Below, piece after piece: positions 12,301 to 23,723 of a stretch of 64,000 bases of DNA. Under the pieces are notes generated by a model that saw only the letters and a program-made list of their open reading frames with translations, ran no database searches and was not told the origin of the DNA. The position numbers were made by a program, and so were the translations under genes. The stretch is from Anaeramoeba flamelloides. Taxonomy: Eukaryota > Metamonada > Anaeramoebidae. The stretch is from contig JANTQA010000047.1 in assembly GCA_027625915.1 (NCBI GenBank), positions 7,564,001 through 7,628,000 of the forward strand. Direction: 5' to 3'. Numbering within the stretch: position 1 is the stretch's first letter; every line of letters begins with the position of its first letter.

Positions 12301-12789
12301 TGTACCCTCAAAAAAAAAAAAATGAATGTTAAATAATATTTATTTTTTTTTAAAAAAAAAGTCAAAAGAATATTTTTACAGTGGATTAATGATCTATGCA
12401 AAGAAATAAAGATATTTATTAAAGAAAGGAAGTTTTATTTATACATAAATCTGAAGAAAAATGAATAACTTTCAATTAAAGGCCAATACTAATTAATAAT
12501 ACTTTGTGAGATTTTTTCTAAAGTTATTTATAAAGGGATAGCATAATTTTGTAATCTAGTTTCAGATTTACAATTTTTTTTTTTTTCTTCAAACAATAGG
12601 ATACAAGAATATCCAATATAGATCGATTATTGAACCAAAAAACTCAAAATTAAATATAAAATAAATATTTTTATTCTTTTCACATGAGATATGTACTTGT
12701 AGATTTATTTGACACGATTAGTCAGATACTAGTTAATTATGCACTCAATAAATATTTTAAAAAAGAAAAAATCAAAAATTGTTAAAAAT

Positions 12790-13690
12790 ATTAAGTAAAA
12801 GAAGCAATAGAGAGTTTACCAAAAAAGAACTTTTCTACCCCTTTTAATGTTTGGATTTATCAGTCGCGTTTTAATTGAAAAAAGAAAAGATTGAGTTCAT
12901 CATGCTCAAATGTGTAAAGAAGACGCAATTTTAATAACTGGTCGTTCATCCTATTAATCGACAATAAGTTAATAATAATTTATAACATTACCCAAGATTT
13001 TGGAATTTAAAAAAAACTCTGAAAAAACTTTAAAATCAAATAAATTATCTGAAATAAAGTATTTAGGAATGTGGTTTGAAAACGAAAAAGATATACAAAA
13101 AAACTTCTAAAAAAAGTTAAAAATAATTTCTAAAAGAATCAAGATCATCTTTAGCCAACAAAAATTATCTAATTTAGTAAAATTCCAGATGTATAAAGCA
13201 ATACACATTAATCAATTATTTTATGGGTTAGTAATATTATATCTAATCCAAAAATGTTTTGACTCGATTGATGTTTGTATAAATAAAAAAAGTAAGAAAA
13301 TATAGAAAAATCAATCTATCTTCTCCAGGAATAATTTATAAAACATAATTAAAAAAAGATCAAATCAGAAATGAAATTTAAAAAATAAGATATAAACCCA
13401 AAAAAAAATCGAAATTCTGGGTTTTGAATACATATCAAAAAATTCAAAAGTTACCAAAGACAAGATAATGAAAATATTGATTGCAAAGTAAAAAACTTAT
13501 AACGACATGATGCAATTCTTAATACATTTAGAAAAAACTTAATAATAAATAGCTCTGGATAGAAAAATCAAGAATATTTATAATTATCTGAAATAATAAC
13601 CATATAAACAAACAAACCTGTATATAAGGACAATAGAACGCCACAAGTTCATATGTTTTTTAATTGTAGAAATAGACTGAAAAATTAATG
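12790..13690 (+). mobile_element. Degenerate LINE reverse-transcriptase remnant
   Basis: Conceptual reading of the plus strand gives pieces typical of the back half of a non-LTR reverse transcriptase. Near 12910-12950 is an ED-A-I-L-I-T-G stretch in the place of the YADD box (Y/F-A-D-D changed to C-K-E-D). At about 13054-13092 IKYLGMWFENEKD matches the conserved KYLG motif. It is followed by a long lysine/isoleucine-rich helical segment with RIKIIFS, KLSNLVKFQMYK and LFYG. Several stops and frame changes interrupt it, so it is a dead fragment. The 5' part and the endonuclease domain were not found. Confidence 0.55.
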
Positions 13691-13756
13691 AATTTTTTTA
13701 TTTCACAAATCAAAACAAACTTAACGGCGATTTACTAGAATTCCAAAACAATAGAT

Positions 13757-13985
13757 GAAAACCTATGATTTTACTCTATTCTGAAAACTCAAGAGAAGCC
13801 TAACAAAAAGTGACCTTCAAGTGCCTAGCTTTTCTTGAGGTAGACTGTTTTAAAAGTAAAATCTATCGATTTTTCAAAGAAATAGAAAACTCAAGAAACA
13901 CTAACAGCATTTTTCCTGAATTTAAAAGAATTCAGAAAAAAATAAAGATTTCACTCAATTCTTTTTTATTCTGGTAAAGCTAATG
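13757..13985. repeat. Palindromic module, copy 1
   Basis: It carries the family words AAAACTCAAGA, CTTGAGGTAGACTGTTT, ATCTATCGATTTTT and CCTGAATTTAAAAGAATTCAG in inverted arrangement, with GTGCCTAG in the left part. This is one of seven related modules in the window (see 24743, 33208, 37430, 53930, 54620 and 60810). No coding capacity. Confidence 0.5.
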
Positions 13986-14017
13986 ACATGCAGGATTAAA
14001 TTAATTAATACCTTCAA

Positions 14018-14048
<31 letters not shown>
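14018..14048. repeat. (AT)n microsatellite
   Basis: About fifteen AT dinucleotide units in the 3' flank of the PH/EF-hand gene. Confidence 0.9.
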
Positions 14049-14051
<3 letters not shown>

Positions 14052-14729
14052 CTTTATTGAAATCATTTTTCCTTTTTTTTTTTTTTTCATTTTTCTTCTT
14101 TAAATAAGATCTAATTACCAAAAAAGAAAATATAATTTTGTTGGATTTATACAACATTCATCAAAAACAAATTAAACATGTTGTAAAAAATTACACAACA
14201 CTATATTCTTGTTGTTTCTGTACTAAAAAAATCCATGACCCTTTTTTTTTTTTATTTAACCCCCCCTTCAAATTTCAACAAAAAAATATTCAACTCTTCA
14301 TATTATTTTAGAAAATTTGAAAATACAACTAGAAGCCGATAAATTTGAAAAAGTCAAATGTTTTTTTGAAATATTAACCCAAATGAAAAAAAGTTCAAAG
14401 AAAAAAATATTATTTTAAAATAATCAACCAAAATAAAGTAAATTCGTAATTGAATAATGATAAATAAACAAGTTGATATAATACTATTATTTTTGTAATG
14501 AATTTATCTAATTTCTTCTCAAAATCGATTTTATAATCTATAATTGTTTTTTTAGTTACTTTGTGCTGAAAATCAAAAAATGTCAAGTAAAAAAAAGAAA
14601 TTAGAAAAAAAAAATTAAAGTATTAAAAATGGGTGGATAATTGTTTTCAATAAAATTTTCAAAGTTTTTGATTTAGAAAATATTCTGAAAATTAAAAATA
14701 AAAAAAATAAATATTTGAAAAAAAAAAAC

Positions 14730-17700
14730 CTAATTTATCTCAAATAATCTTAAACATTTAACAAAAGAAAGGTCTTTTTGTGCTTCTTTTTTAAATTCTT
14801 CAAGATCAATTTCACCATTTTTATTTTTATCTATTCTTAAAAATAGTTTGTGTATATCTTCACCAATTTCAGAACCTTCTTCAAGATTTTGTAATTTGCA
14901 AAAAATGTACCAAAACTCCTTTTCTGTTAATTTTTTATTTCCATCACGATCATAGACATAAAAGGCGAATTCAATTTTGTCTAATTTGTTACCTTTAATT
15001 AGTGCGTTTAAACCAATGACGATTTCATCAAATCCTAATAGACCATTTTTATTTTGGTCAAAGCCATTATACAAAAATTCCTTTTCGACCTCTCCTTCAA
15101 CGCCAAGCTTTTTAGCGAATCTACCAAAGGTAGATTTTGAGACTCTGCCCGATTTATATTCTAATCTCCATTTCTTATACAAAGATTGCAGTTCATTTTT
15201 TTTGAAGGAAGAAATATCCTGGAGCTCTGTGATTTGCTCCTGGGAAAGTTGAGGGTTTTGCCCCATTAAAAATTCAACATCAGTAGATAAATCTGCCTCG
15301 TCCGTTGTAGCTATTCTTCTTTGCAAAATTCCCATCCATTGGGCATACTCTTCTTTGTTTTCACATTGGAATTTATGGTGTTTCATTTCTGGATTTGTTC
15401 TAATAACAAATGAATAAGATTTCTGGAAATATGGGAAAATATAGGAGTTTTTATAGGGGATTTTGATTGCCGGCTGATTCTGATCTTCTTTTTTTTTATA
15501 ACATAATAAATTAATCTCTCCCGTCTTGACATAATATTTGTGAAATCCTCTGATCTTTGTATGCATTGATAAGCTTCCTTCATTACTTGGGGTTTCAGAT
15601 TCAAATCCTGAAATTAATTTTCTTAATTTGAAAATTGCCCTTTTTAAAGATGCCTCCCATCTTTCCATTAAAAAGTCAGTTTTGAAGCATAAGGTAATGT
15701 CTCCATGAACTGGGTTTGTTAATTTGATTTCAAATTTTGGTTTTTTCTTCTTTGAGAAATCCATTTTCGGTTCCAAACTTGTTCCAATTAAAGGATATTG
15801 CCCTAAACTATCCCGAGCCTCTGCGGTTTCAGAGATCAGCAAATAATAGTCAATTAAAATTCCCCAATATAAGCCATCTTTTAAAATTTTTTTTTTTTTC
15901 ATTCGGCTGGTGGGCTCCATTTCTTTTTTTATTTTGAATTTTATTTCAATTTGCCCATCACAGTTCATTAATTTGTCACCCTCAATTTGTTTGGCCAAGA
16001 TTTGTCCATCAATCTTTCTTGATTCTCGTTGTAATCTCCTTTTCCATCGATCAAGTAAAGTTGTTTTATATCTTTCTTTCTCAAAATTAACCACATTCTT
16101 TTCGCAGGTCCTCCAGTCATTTCCTTCTGATAGTGGCAATAAAGAATAATCCCTTCTCGTTGTAGAATGTATTCGAAGAACATAATCCGACATAACCATA
16201 TCTAAAATTTCTTCAATAGTTACAGAATCCAACGGAATAATACCTATTTTGAAAAAAAAAAATTGTTTTTGTTTTATTTTTATTTTTTATATTTTCGTTT
16301 TATGTGTTTGTTGTTTTGTTATTTTGTTTTGGTTTCGATTTTTTTAATATATTTTGTTTTTTAATATAATTATTAATCTTTTAATTTAATTATTAATTTT
16401 TTAATTTTTTTATTAATTTTTGAATTTTTTCAAAAAAATAAAAGCAAAAGAAAAACTAATTAATAATAATATGGAAATTTTATTATCCTTTCAATTTTTA
16501 TAAATTATTTAATATACCCTTTTAAATGAATTTTCTTTTTTTTTTTTTTGAATCCGGTTATTTTCTCATTAAGAAATGAAAATTTTTATTTCAAGTTCAG
16601 ATTATTACATCTAATTATTCGTTTAAAAAAAAAAAAAAACCGAAAAGATTTTAACAATAACTATTGGTAATTAATATTTTAAGAGAGATAATTAAGCCTC
16701 CTTATTGAACTATGGGGTAATTTTTTTTATTATGATAATTTAATTTTTGTAGTAAAAAAAAAAAGCTAAGTCGTATTAGTTTGTAAAAAATCAAAAATTT
16801 TCTATTTTTGTAGAAATATTGTTAATTACAAAATAAAACAAACAAAATTTTCATTCATTTTTTCAAAAAAAGAAAGAAAAGGAGAATATAAGTATACAAT
16901 TCAAAAGGGACAATCCTAAAAGTAAAATCTATTTGTTAAACTGAGTTCAGAATTAAAATTTTGAAAGGTTAAATTAATAAAAAAAAAAAAAAAATCTTTT
17001 TTGTAAAACTGAATGAGACTTTGGTCCCTTTACCTTTGCAGAAATAAATTCACTTACAGTACTTGTAATATGTTAATAGTTTTGAGTAATTGTAAATATA
17101 TATTCCAAAAAAAAAATTTTGGAACCTTTCGTTTTAACCATGATCAGACTTCACTTTTTGATTCTTTTTTGAAACAAATATCAAATAACTCTTTTTTTGA
17201 ATCCATGAAATCAAATCATTCTTTTTTCTTTCAATGATAGGTTTTAACTTATTTCTTATTTAAATTTAGTTTTTAAAAGAATCCCATCATGATTAAAAGT
17301 TCATAATTAATAATATTTTTTTAAAAATTTTCAAAAAAGAATTTAATATTTCTCATAAAAATAAATATTTTAGGTTTTTCTTCTCAAAATTTTTGGTTTT
17401 AATCACCTTTTCGTCAAATCTGTTTGTATTTGTGCTGTTTCTTTTTTAGAAAAAAATTATTTAACTTTGAAATGGAACCAAAAGAAGTTTTTTGTTAATT
17501 TCATTGAGTTTAGTTACCAAACAAAAAATTCTTGTTTTGATTTTGCTGGATCGAAAAAAATAATTTTTGATGTTTTGGAAACATATTATTCAAAAAGGAA
17601 CTTTAAAAAGTGGAAAATCTTTGAAAAAAATTAGATTCCAGGGAATCATTTTCGTATTATGATTCGAAATTTTGAATTTTTGTGATTCTAAAACATCTAA

Positions 17701-19096
17701 AAAAATGAAATCATTCTGGAAACCGTAATTCTTTTTATAAAAGAGTATTATAAAGCGAAAAATACGAATAAATTCCAAAATATTTAAAATAATTTTCCCT
17801 TTTTGTAAATGTTTTAACTTTTACTTTTTAAACGGTTCTTAATAAAGAAGATTTGGAATCTCAACGAATTTTAAAAAGTTTTTGACGTTTGAAGGAAAAA
17901 AAAGTTTAAAATGAATCCAAAAATTTTTAAACAGAAGAAAAATGAAGTGAAGTATATAATAGAAACAAAAAAGAGAGAATAAATTACAATTATTAAAATA
18001 AAAAAAAAAAAAAAAAAAATCCTCAAATTCTTAGATTGCCACTGTTTAATAGTAGTTCTTGACAGTTTACACAAAATTCCAAAAAAAATTCGTTTTTTTA
18101 TTATCGAAACAGATTTCTTTATTGTATTTGTTTGTAATGTAATAATAAGAATGATTAACATCCAACCTATTGTTAGAGTAATTAGTGAATGATATTAATT
18201 TATCCATTGGTTTTCAGTAAATCGATTATTGAGAGCTCTTTAATTGTTTTATTTTTAAAAACTTTCAAAATCAAAAACACTTGAAATTTCAAAAAAAATG
18301 GAAATTCCCAATTTTCTGATCAATTTAAAAATTCTGATTCTAGATTTTACAGTAAGATTTGGTTTAAGTGTTTTTTAGTTTTGTTTTTTTCAAAATCACA
18401 AGATTCTGTGATTTGGAAAAAATTTTTTTGTGGATCAGGGGATCTTTTGGATCTTTTTTTTTTTTATTATTGGTTTTTGGAAAATTTCCAAGAATTAAAG
18501 TCTGTGAAAAATGAAAAAAAAAGACTAAAAAAATTACCTAAAGGAAGAGTGTCTCCTTTTCTTAAATAATAAGCAAGGTATTGATCATACAAAATAAAAT
18601 ATCTTGTTTGCCAAGATTTAATATGGTCCCCTTCCTTTTTCATGATTGCATACTTCCTTTTGTTGAGCTTTTCCTGTCGTTCAGGATGGAGTTTGGTTAA
18701 AACATCCAAAAAGATCCCTACCCATTCGTTTCGTTTCTTTTCTGTTGAAGCCTTAAAAACAAACTTCCTGTAAGTCGTTCCTATTTGGAAGCATTGCCGA
18801 TTTTTATGGTTTAGTACCCAGGCATTATGAAGATCGATCACTCCAACTAACTTATGTGGTCTGTTTAGGCCCTCTGTATTTTTGATAGGCTTTGTTTTGT
18901 AATATGAAAGGATATCTTCTTCCAGTTTTAATCTATATGATCGAAAAATTTTGGCTTTTGTTTTTAAGGCCAAGATTCCAATTATTGGCTCACTTTCTTC
19001 TTCTTCGGGGATGTTTGGTAAATTTGGTAAATTTTGTGAGTCTTCTGATTCTGTGCTAGAACTACTACTTTTTTTTTCTGTATCAGAATCTGACAT
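14730..19096 (-). CDS. Multi-PH domain protein fused to an NCS/recoverin-like EF-hand calcium sensor
   Basis: Exon 1 is 19096-18538 and exon 2 is 16243-14730 (690 aa). The intron 18537-16244 has donor TTTAG|GTAATT and acceptor AAAATAG|GTATT, and the join restores LPL-GIIPLDSV in the middle of a PH fold. An acidic, serine-rich N-terminus (1-40) is followed by four PH-like domains, about 40-135, 152-242, 300-395 and 410-500, each ending in a helix with the hallmark tryptophan (W125, W230, W382, W489). The C-terminus has a degenerate first EF-hand (about 540-560, containing KSGRVSKSTF) and three canonical loops at 582-593, 618-629 and 658-669 (for example DRDGNKKLTEKE), in the order seen in recoverin/NCS-1. 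Likely a phosphoinositide- and calcium-responsive membrane adaptor. There is no catalytic domain. No single named orthologue is recognised. Confidence 0.85.
16244..18537 (-). other. Intron of the PH/EF-hand gene, 2.3 kb
   Basis: The intron is A/T-rich with poly-A and poly-T tracts. Open frames inside (17013-17237, 17590-17778, 17871-18161) show no motifs. Unlike the other large introns here, no TIR element was identified in it by eye. Confidence 0.6.
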
Positions 19097-19494
19097 TTTG
19101 TAAAAAAATAAAAAATTTTTTCATTTATTCGAAAAATATAGAACAAACAATTTTATCCTTTCACCCTATGGTGTGGTTTCTTGAAACGGTATATTGAAGT
19201 TTTTTTTTCGTCAACAAGGAAAACATAACAAAATATTTGTTGGGTAAAAAAAGCTTGGGTTTTTCTAACTAATTCGAAAATTGCTGATCAGAAAAAAAGA
19301 ATTACTTTCAAATGTTTTTTTGACACCTGATTCTTTTTATTTGTGAATTACTTTTATTTTAAAGGATCAATTTTTTGAAAAAATAATTTTCTCAAATTTA
19401 ACAATTTTGAGATAGGTACAATGTGAGAATTGAGGACTTGTATGGATAATCATCACCAGAGGTTAGTCTTTCAGAAAGTGTGGAGTCCTTTAAA

Positions 19495-19830
19495 AGTAAA
19501 GGATATCAGTATTAGACAGTTCAAATGACTCTAAAAAAACTATATATAAATTTTATTGCAAAATAATTATGATTTTGAAACTAAAGAAACAAATTAAAAA
19601 ATTTTCATTTTGGGTAAGTTTTTTATGAATTCTTTTCCAATCCTTAAAAGTTAAACTCAAAATAAGAGTATTTCGCAATGTAATAACTTGTATTTAAAAC
19701 TTCCAAAAGTAACTATTTTTATAATTATTTAATTTCAAAGATTAACTCAATAATAATCAACATAAAAACCTTAAGATTATTTAGTTTTGGTTCCATTTTC
19801 TAAAGTTAATTGTAACATCAATATATTCCC
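19495..19830 (-). mobile_element. Diverged copy of the TTAA-flanked TIR family (reverse orientation)
   Basis: TTCAAATGACTCTAAAAAAA at about 19520 matches the family end. AAACTTCCAAAAGTAACTA followed by TTTCAAAGATTAACTCAATA and CAACATAAAA at 19700-19770 match the reverse complement of 53590-53680. TGTAACATCAATATATTCCC matches the reverse complement of the 53530-53560 region. The outer ends are too diverged to place. Confidence 0.5.
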
Positions 19831-20861
19831 AATATGTGCTAAAAAATTGTTCAAAATAGTATCTGATTTAAGGACTGCCTTTACAAGTAAAAACAGGTAA
19901 ATTGGAGACAAAAAGCACTTGAAAGAGTTTGATTATCTCAGTTAAATTTATACTGATAATTTCGTTTACCAAAAATCCAAAATTTTCATAAATTGAAAAT
20001 AATAATGACAATTTTATCGGTTCTACAACTCGAAGATCCTATCAAAATTTAGATTATATAAATTCAGAATTTCGATTTCCAATCTATAAATACAGAACAA
20101 TTCCTCAAAACCGTTCTAAATATTTTTTATCTCTACTTTTACAAGTTTGAAATGTTTTCAAATTTGAACTTGTATAAGAAAATCCCTAAAAGCCATTTTT
20201 TCTAAAATTTTAAAACAAAAAATCTATTTAAAAACTGTTTTTGGTTTAATTAGTTAACTTCGAAATTAATGATTCATATGTCCAATTTGTTCAGAATAAA
20301 CATTCTTTTTGAGAATTGAATATAAAATAGCACAATAAGTCAGCACCCATTTAGTGTTTGGTTGTTATTCAATTATTTTATTTTTTTGGAACTCGTTAAC
20401 TTTTGAGAGAAATTTGAGAAATCAATCATTCAACTTAAATATTGAATAATTATGTAACATTTAAATTTGTTGCAAAATACTGTTTTTTTCCAAAAATTGT
20501 TAAGCTTTTTACTAAATAAGAGGGTCATATGAATTTTTTTGAGACAAAGAATATGGGAACTGAAAATTAATTTTGTTTTACAATTTTTCAAAATTATAAA
20601 GTAATTCAAAACATACCCAAGATAAAAATTAAAGTACTATTTGTTGCAAAATAAAAGGAACTAAAAATTTTCATTAAACTTTCCAAAAAAATTTTATATC
20701 AAGTAAGATTTCAAATTTTTTTGTTCGGTAAACAAGTTTAAATTATTAATTTCCATTTTAGAAGTCGGGAATTTTGATGATTTATTTTAATTCTTATTTT
20801 TTTTTATTTTTTTTTTTTGGAAGGCTGAATGAAAACTTTGATCTTTTTATTTGACAATTTA

Positions 20862-20945
20862 CAGTATGTTGTTATTGAATGTAAATCATACTAGTGATAC
20901 ATTGTTCAAATGTCTTTAAAAAATCGATTAGTAAATAAGGACTTT
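20862..20945 (+). mobile_element. End fragment of the TTAA-flanked TIR family
   Basis: AGTATGTTGTTATTGAATGT, then CATTGTTCAAATGTCTTTAA and AAAATCGATTAGTAAA follow the same order as the left end of the 53170-53922 element. The rest of the element is absent or unrecognisable. Confidence 0.5.
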
Positions 20946-21833
20946 GTTATATTATCAAAAATTAAAAATTAATCAATTTTTACAATTGATAAATTCAAGT
21001 TTAGTAATTCGAGCAATCGAAACGAATTCTAAACTTGTACATTCAATTACAATAAAAAAAAAAAAAAATAATCAATTTTATATGTCTTACAGATATTTAA
21101 AGATGGACAAGCAATTTTTTTTTTAAATTATTTTTTTTTTATGTTTTTGATTTTGTGAAAAAATTGGAAATAATAAAAAAATAATACAACAGAACAATGA
21201 GTTTCAGAATCTACGTAAAGTACTCCTAGCTCTTTTATTAATATTTTTTGTGACATTTTATTACAAAAGGTACTTTTTGAAGAATACAATTATTTTCCAA
21301 TTAAGAAAAGACACTTTTTTAAAGCAAATAACCAATAATTTTTACAAATTATGAGTTGTAAAAGTCATAATATTATTTCAAAAATCAATTATAAATGGAA
21401 ATCATCGAGACTAATTTATCACTTCTTGATTGAATTCTGTGACAAAATTTTTTAATTTTTTTTTTTTTTTTGAATTTATAAATCAAAAAATACAAAATGA
21501 ATCTTCAAAAAAAAAAAGGAAAAGAAAAGGTGGAAAGATACAAAATAAAAAAAAAGGATAGTAAAAAAAAATAATAAAATGTTTTTTTTGCATCATGAGT
21601 GTTGGGCGAATTATTTGTTTGTGTATATGTTGAAAATTCTTGATCCTCAAAATAATTTGTTATAATAAAGCATCCAATATACTTGATAAGCTAGATAACA
21701 AATGAAATATGTTACTTTATTAAGTTTAAGATTAAAAATTTTACAAATTGTAGTAGATCTATACAATGTTATTTTTGATTTCAGAATCAGAAGATGATAT
21801 AGAAATTGTCTTTTTGATTTTTATTTCTATTTA

Positions 21834-22037
21834 TTAAAGTCAGTTTTTCTTTTATGTACAAAATTTCAAATAAATTAAGACACAAATTAATCTCAAATTA
21901 GGGAACAAAACTCTTTGGGATTTTTTTTTTTTTTTCACAATTTTTTTCCAAAAATCTAAATTTTACGTTATAATATGGAATTTTTTTGTTACTAAAATTA
22001 AGTTGAGAATTGTGCTTTAATAATCAAACTGGATGTA
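21834..22037. mobile_element. TACAG-family MITE, diverged copy
   Basis: Ends resembling AAGTCAGTTTTTCTTTTATG and, reversed, TACATCCAGTTTGATTATTA, with internal ATTAAGACACAAATTAATCT and CTCAAATTAGGGA, match the better preserved 202-bp copies at 27873-28074 and 33633-33834 in length and word order. Confidence 0.5.
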
Positions 22038-22419
22038 GCTTATAACATAATAATTTTTATCTCAATTACCAATCAAAAAGAACTAATTTAAACTCTTTAA
22101 TTTTCGTTGTCCGATGGCCTATGTATTCCTCTTGCTTTTTTCGTTCTACTGATAAAAAATTAATAAAAGAATTGGGTACTTGAATAAAAAAAATATTAGT
22201 TATTTAGAAAAAATAATTGTTTTAATAAGGAGAAAAGAATAACAACAAACAAAAAATAATATTGGAGATTGTATTAACAATATCACTCTTCATCAAAAGA
22301 TGAGTACCAAAACCATTTGGAAAATATATTAGCATTTGTAGAATAAATTGGATTGAATCTTCAGTTGTATCTCCTTTTTTTTTCTCATAAAAGAAAGTTG
22401 AAATGGAAGAATACAAAAA

Positions 22420-22802
22420 CCCCATTTCACTCAAAGTGAAATAGCCAAAAAAAAATAAAAAATTCATTTTTTTTTTTTTTTTTTATTAATCAACCTACAG
22501 GTGATTGTTCAGAAATAAGAGAAATAATAAATTTTGGATTTGAGTTAATTTTCATAAAAGAAATACATGAAGAAACCATAAATATTAAAAAAAGAATAAC
22601 AATTAAAAAAATTTTGGGGGTATTTCAATGGAACATCTCTTATAAAATTCCTCAATTTCCTTCAGAAATGAAAATTTTTTGCAATAAGATTTTTTAAGAG
22701 TAAAATTGTATTGATTTTAAAGAAATTACAAGGCCATAATTTTCTTATTGTTAATTTGCATTTTTGAACTTTTTTTTTTGAATTAAATAAAAAAAGAAAA
22801 AG

Positions 22803-22836
<34 letters not shown>

Positions 22837-22985
22837 AAAAAACAAGCAATTAAAAAAAAATGATTAGATCTAAAATTTAAAAATTTATTTTGAGAAGAAT
22901 ACTGGATTAAACTCTATGAATATGTTGTATTTCTTCAGTAAAAATGTGCCCTTTTGACTGTTCAGAATTTAATTAAATGAATAAT
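22420..22985. repeat. Dispersed repeat shared with 59636-60185
   Basis: Shared blocks in the same order and orientation are CCATTTCACTCAAAGTGAAAT / CCATTCCACTCAAAGGGAAAT, a TTTGGGGGTATTTCAATGGAA-like block, a long poly-A tract, and TTCTTCAGTAAAAATGTGCC followed by CTTTTGACTG. The second copy lies in HydG intron 4. The termini and the class of element are unknown. Confidence 0.6.
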
Positions 22986-23723
22986 TTAATAAGAGATAAA
23001 GTGGCTCAAATAATTTTTTTTTTTTTTGAAGTAAATCTTCTTTTTTTACATTGTTCTTTATCATCTATAAAGGAGGGAAATCATTATTGAAAAGAAAGAT
23101 ACAATGGAATAGAATTTGATTCAAACAATAGTTCTTTTGGTTCAAAATAACTTTAAAATCTGTCCCGAACAGTTGCCTTGACGTGGGATGGAAGTAATTT
23201 GAGGAGTGCAGTTGCTTTAGATCGGGAATTATTTTTTGAAATATTGTTTGCTTAATTGGTGTTGATTAAAAAAAAAACTCAAACATTAGAGTTCTTGATT
23301 GAAAAATAATCGACTATATAAAAAAACTGATTATTTTTCAATGCGTCGCATTGTTCAACATACTTTTCTTTTGCATTTTCAAAACTTGATTTTTGAAAAT
23401 TTTTCTTCTTCTCTTTTTTCTGTTTTTTTTTAGTTCTAAATTCTTTTTTTTTTTATCTCTACACTTTTGAGAGAAATAGAAAAATATTCTTCGCTTTAAA
23501 GTAAATAAATCACAAAAACAAAAAAAATGATTTTTGGAAATTATTGGTAATTCTTTTTGCATTTATTTAAAAATTCAAAATCCCGAAACAAAAATATTAT
23601 TTAAGAATTCAAAAAATAAAATAAATAAAAATAGAATTATAAATAAACAATAAATGATATAATTAATAGAAGAAATAATATACACACATATTTGTATAAA
23701 TACAGATATATATAGATATATCC

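Larger units (their letters stand above)
10173..14729. other. Intergenic region with LINE remnant and dispersed repeats
   Basis: About 4.6 kb between the 3' ends of two convergent genes. It holds poly-T tracts at about 10269-10291 and 10406-10425, a dispersed repeat at about 10540-10645 shared with 42290-42420, two similar blocks at about 11446-11650 and 12116-12300 (both with AATAATACTCTACT), a reverse-transcriptase remnant at 12790-13690, a palindromic module at 13757-13985 and an (AT)n tract at 14018-14048. No intact gene was seen. Confidence 0.55.
19097..23723. other. Intergenic region with diverged transposon copies
   Basis: It separates two minus-strand genes (the 5' end of the PH/EF-hand gene and the 3' end of the GOST gene). 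It holds a reverse-oriented, diverged TTAA-family copy (about 19495-19830), a further fragment at 20862-20945, a TACAG-family MITE at 21834-22037, a repeat at 22420-22985 shared with the HydG intron, a 30+ base poly-A run near 22800, and two short GC-richer islands at 22080-22150 and 23158-23230 that I could not assign. The minus-strand frame 22222-22467 overlaps the repeat and is not supported as a gene. Confidence 0.55.

Noticed and set aside
22222-22467. Open frame on the minus strand with hydrophobic residues, possible small membrane protein
   Set aside because: Its start overlaps a dispersed repeat (22420-22985) and the rest is A/T-rich without a recognisable family; hydrophobicity follows from the base composition.
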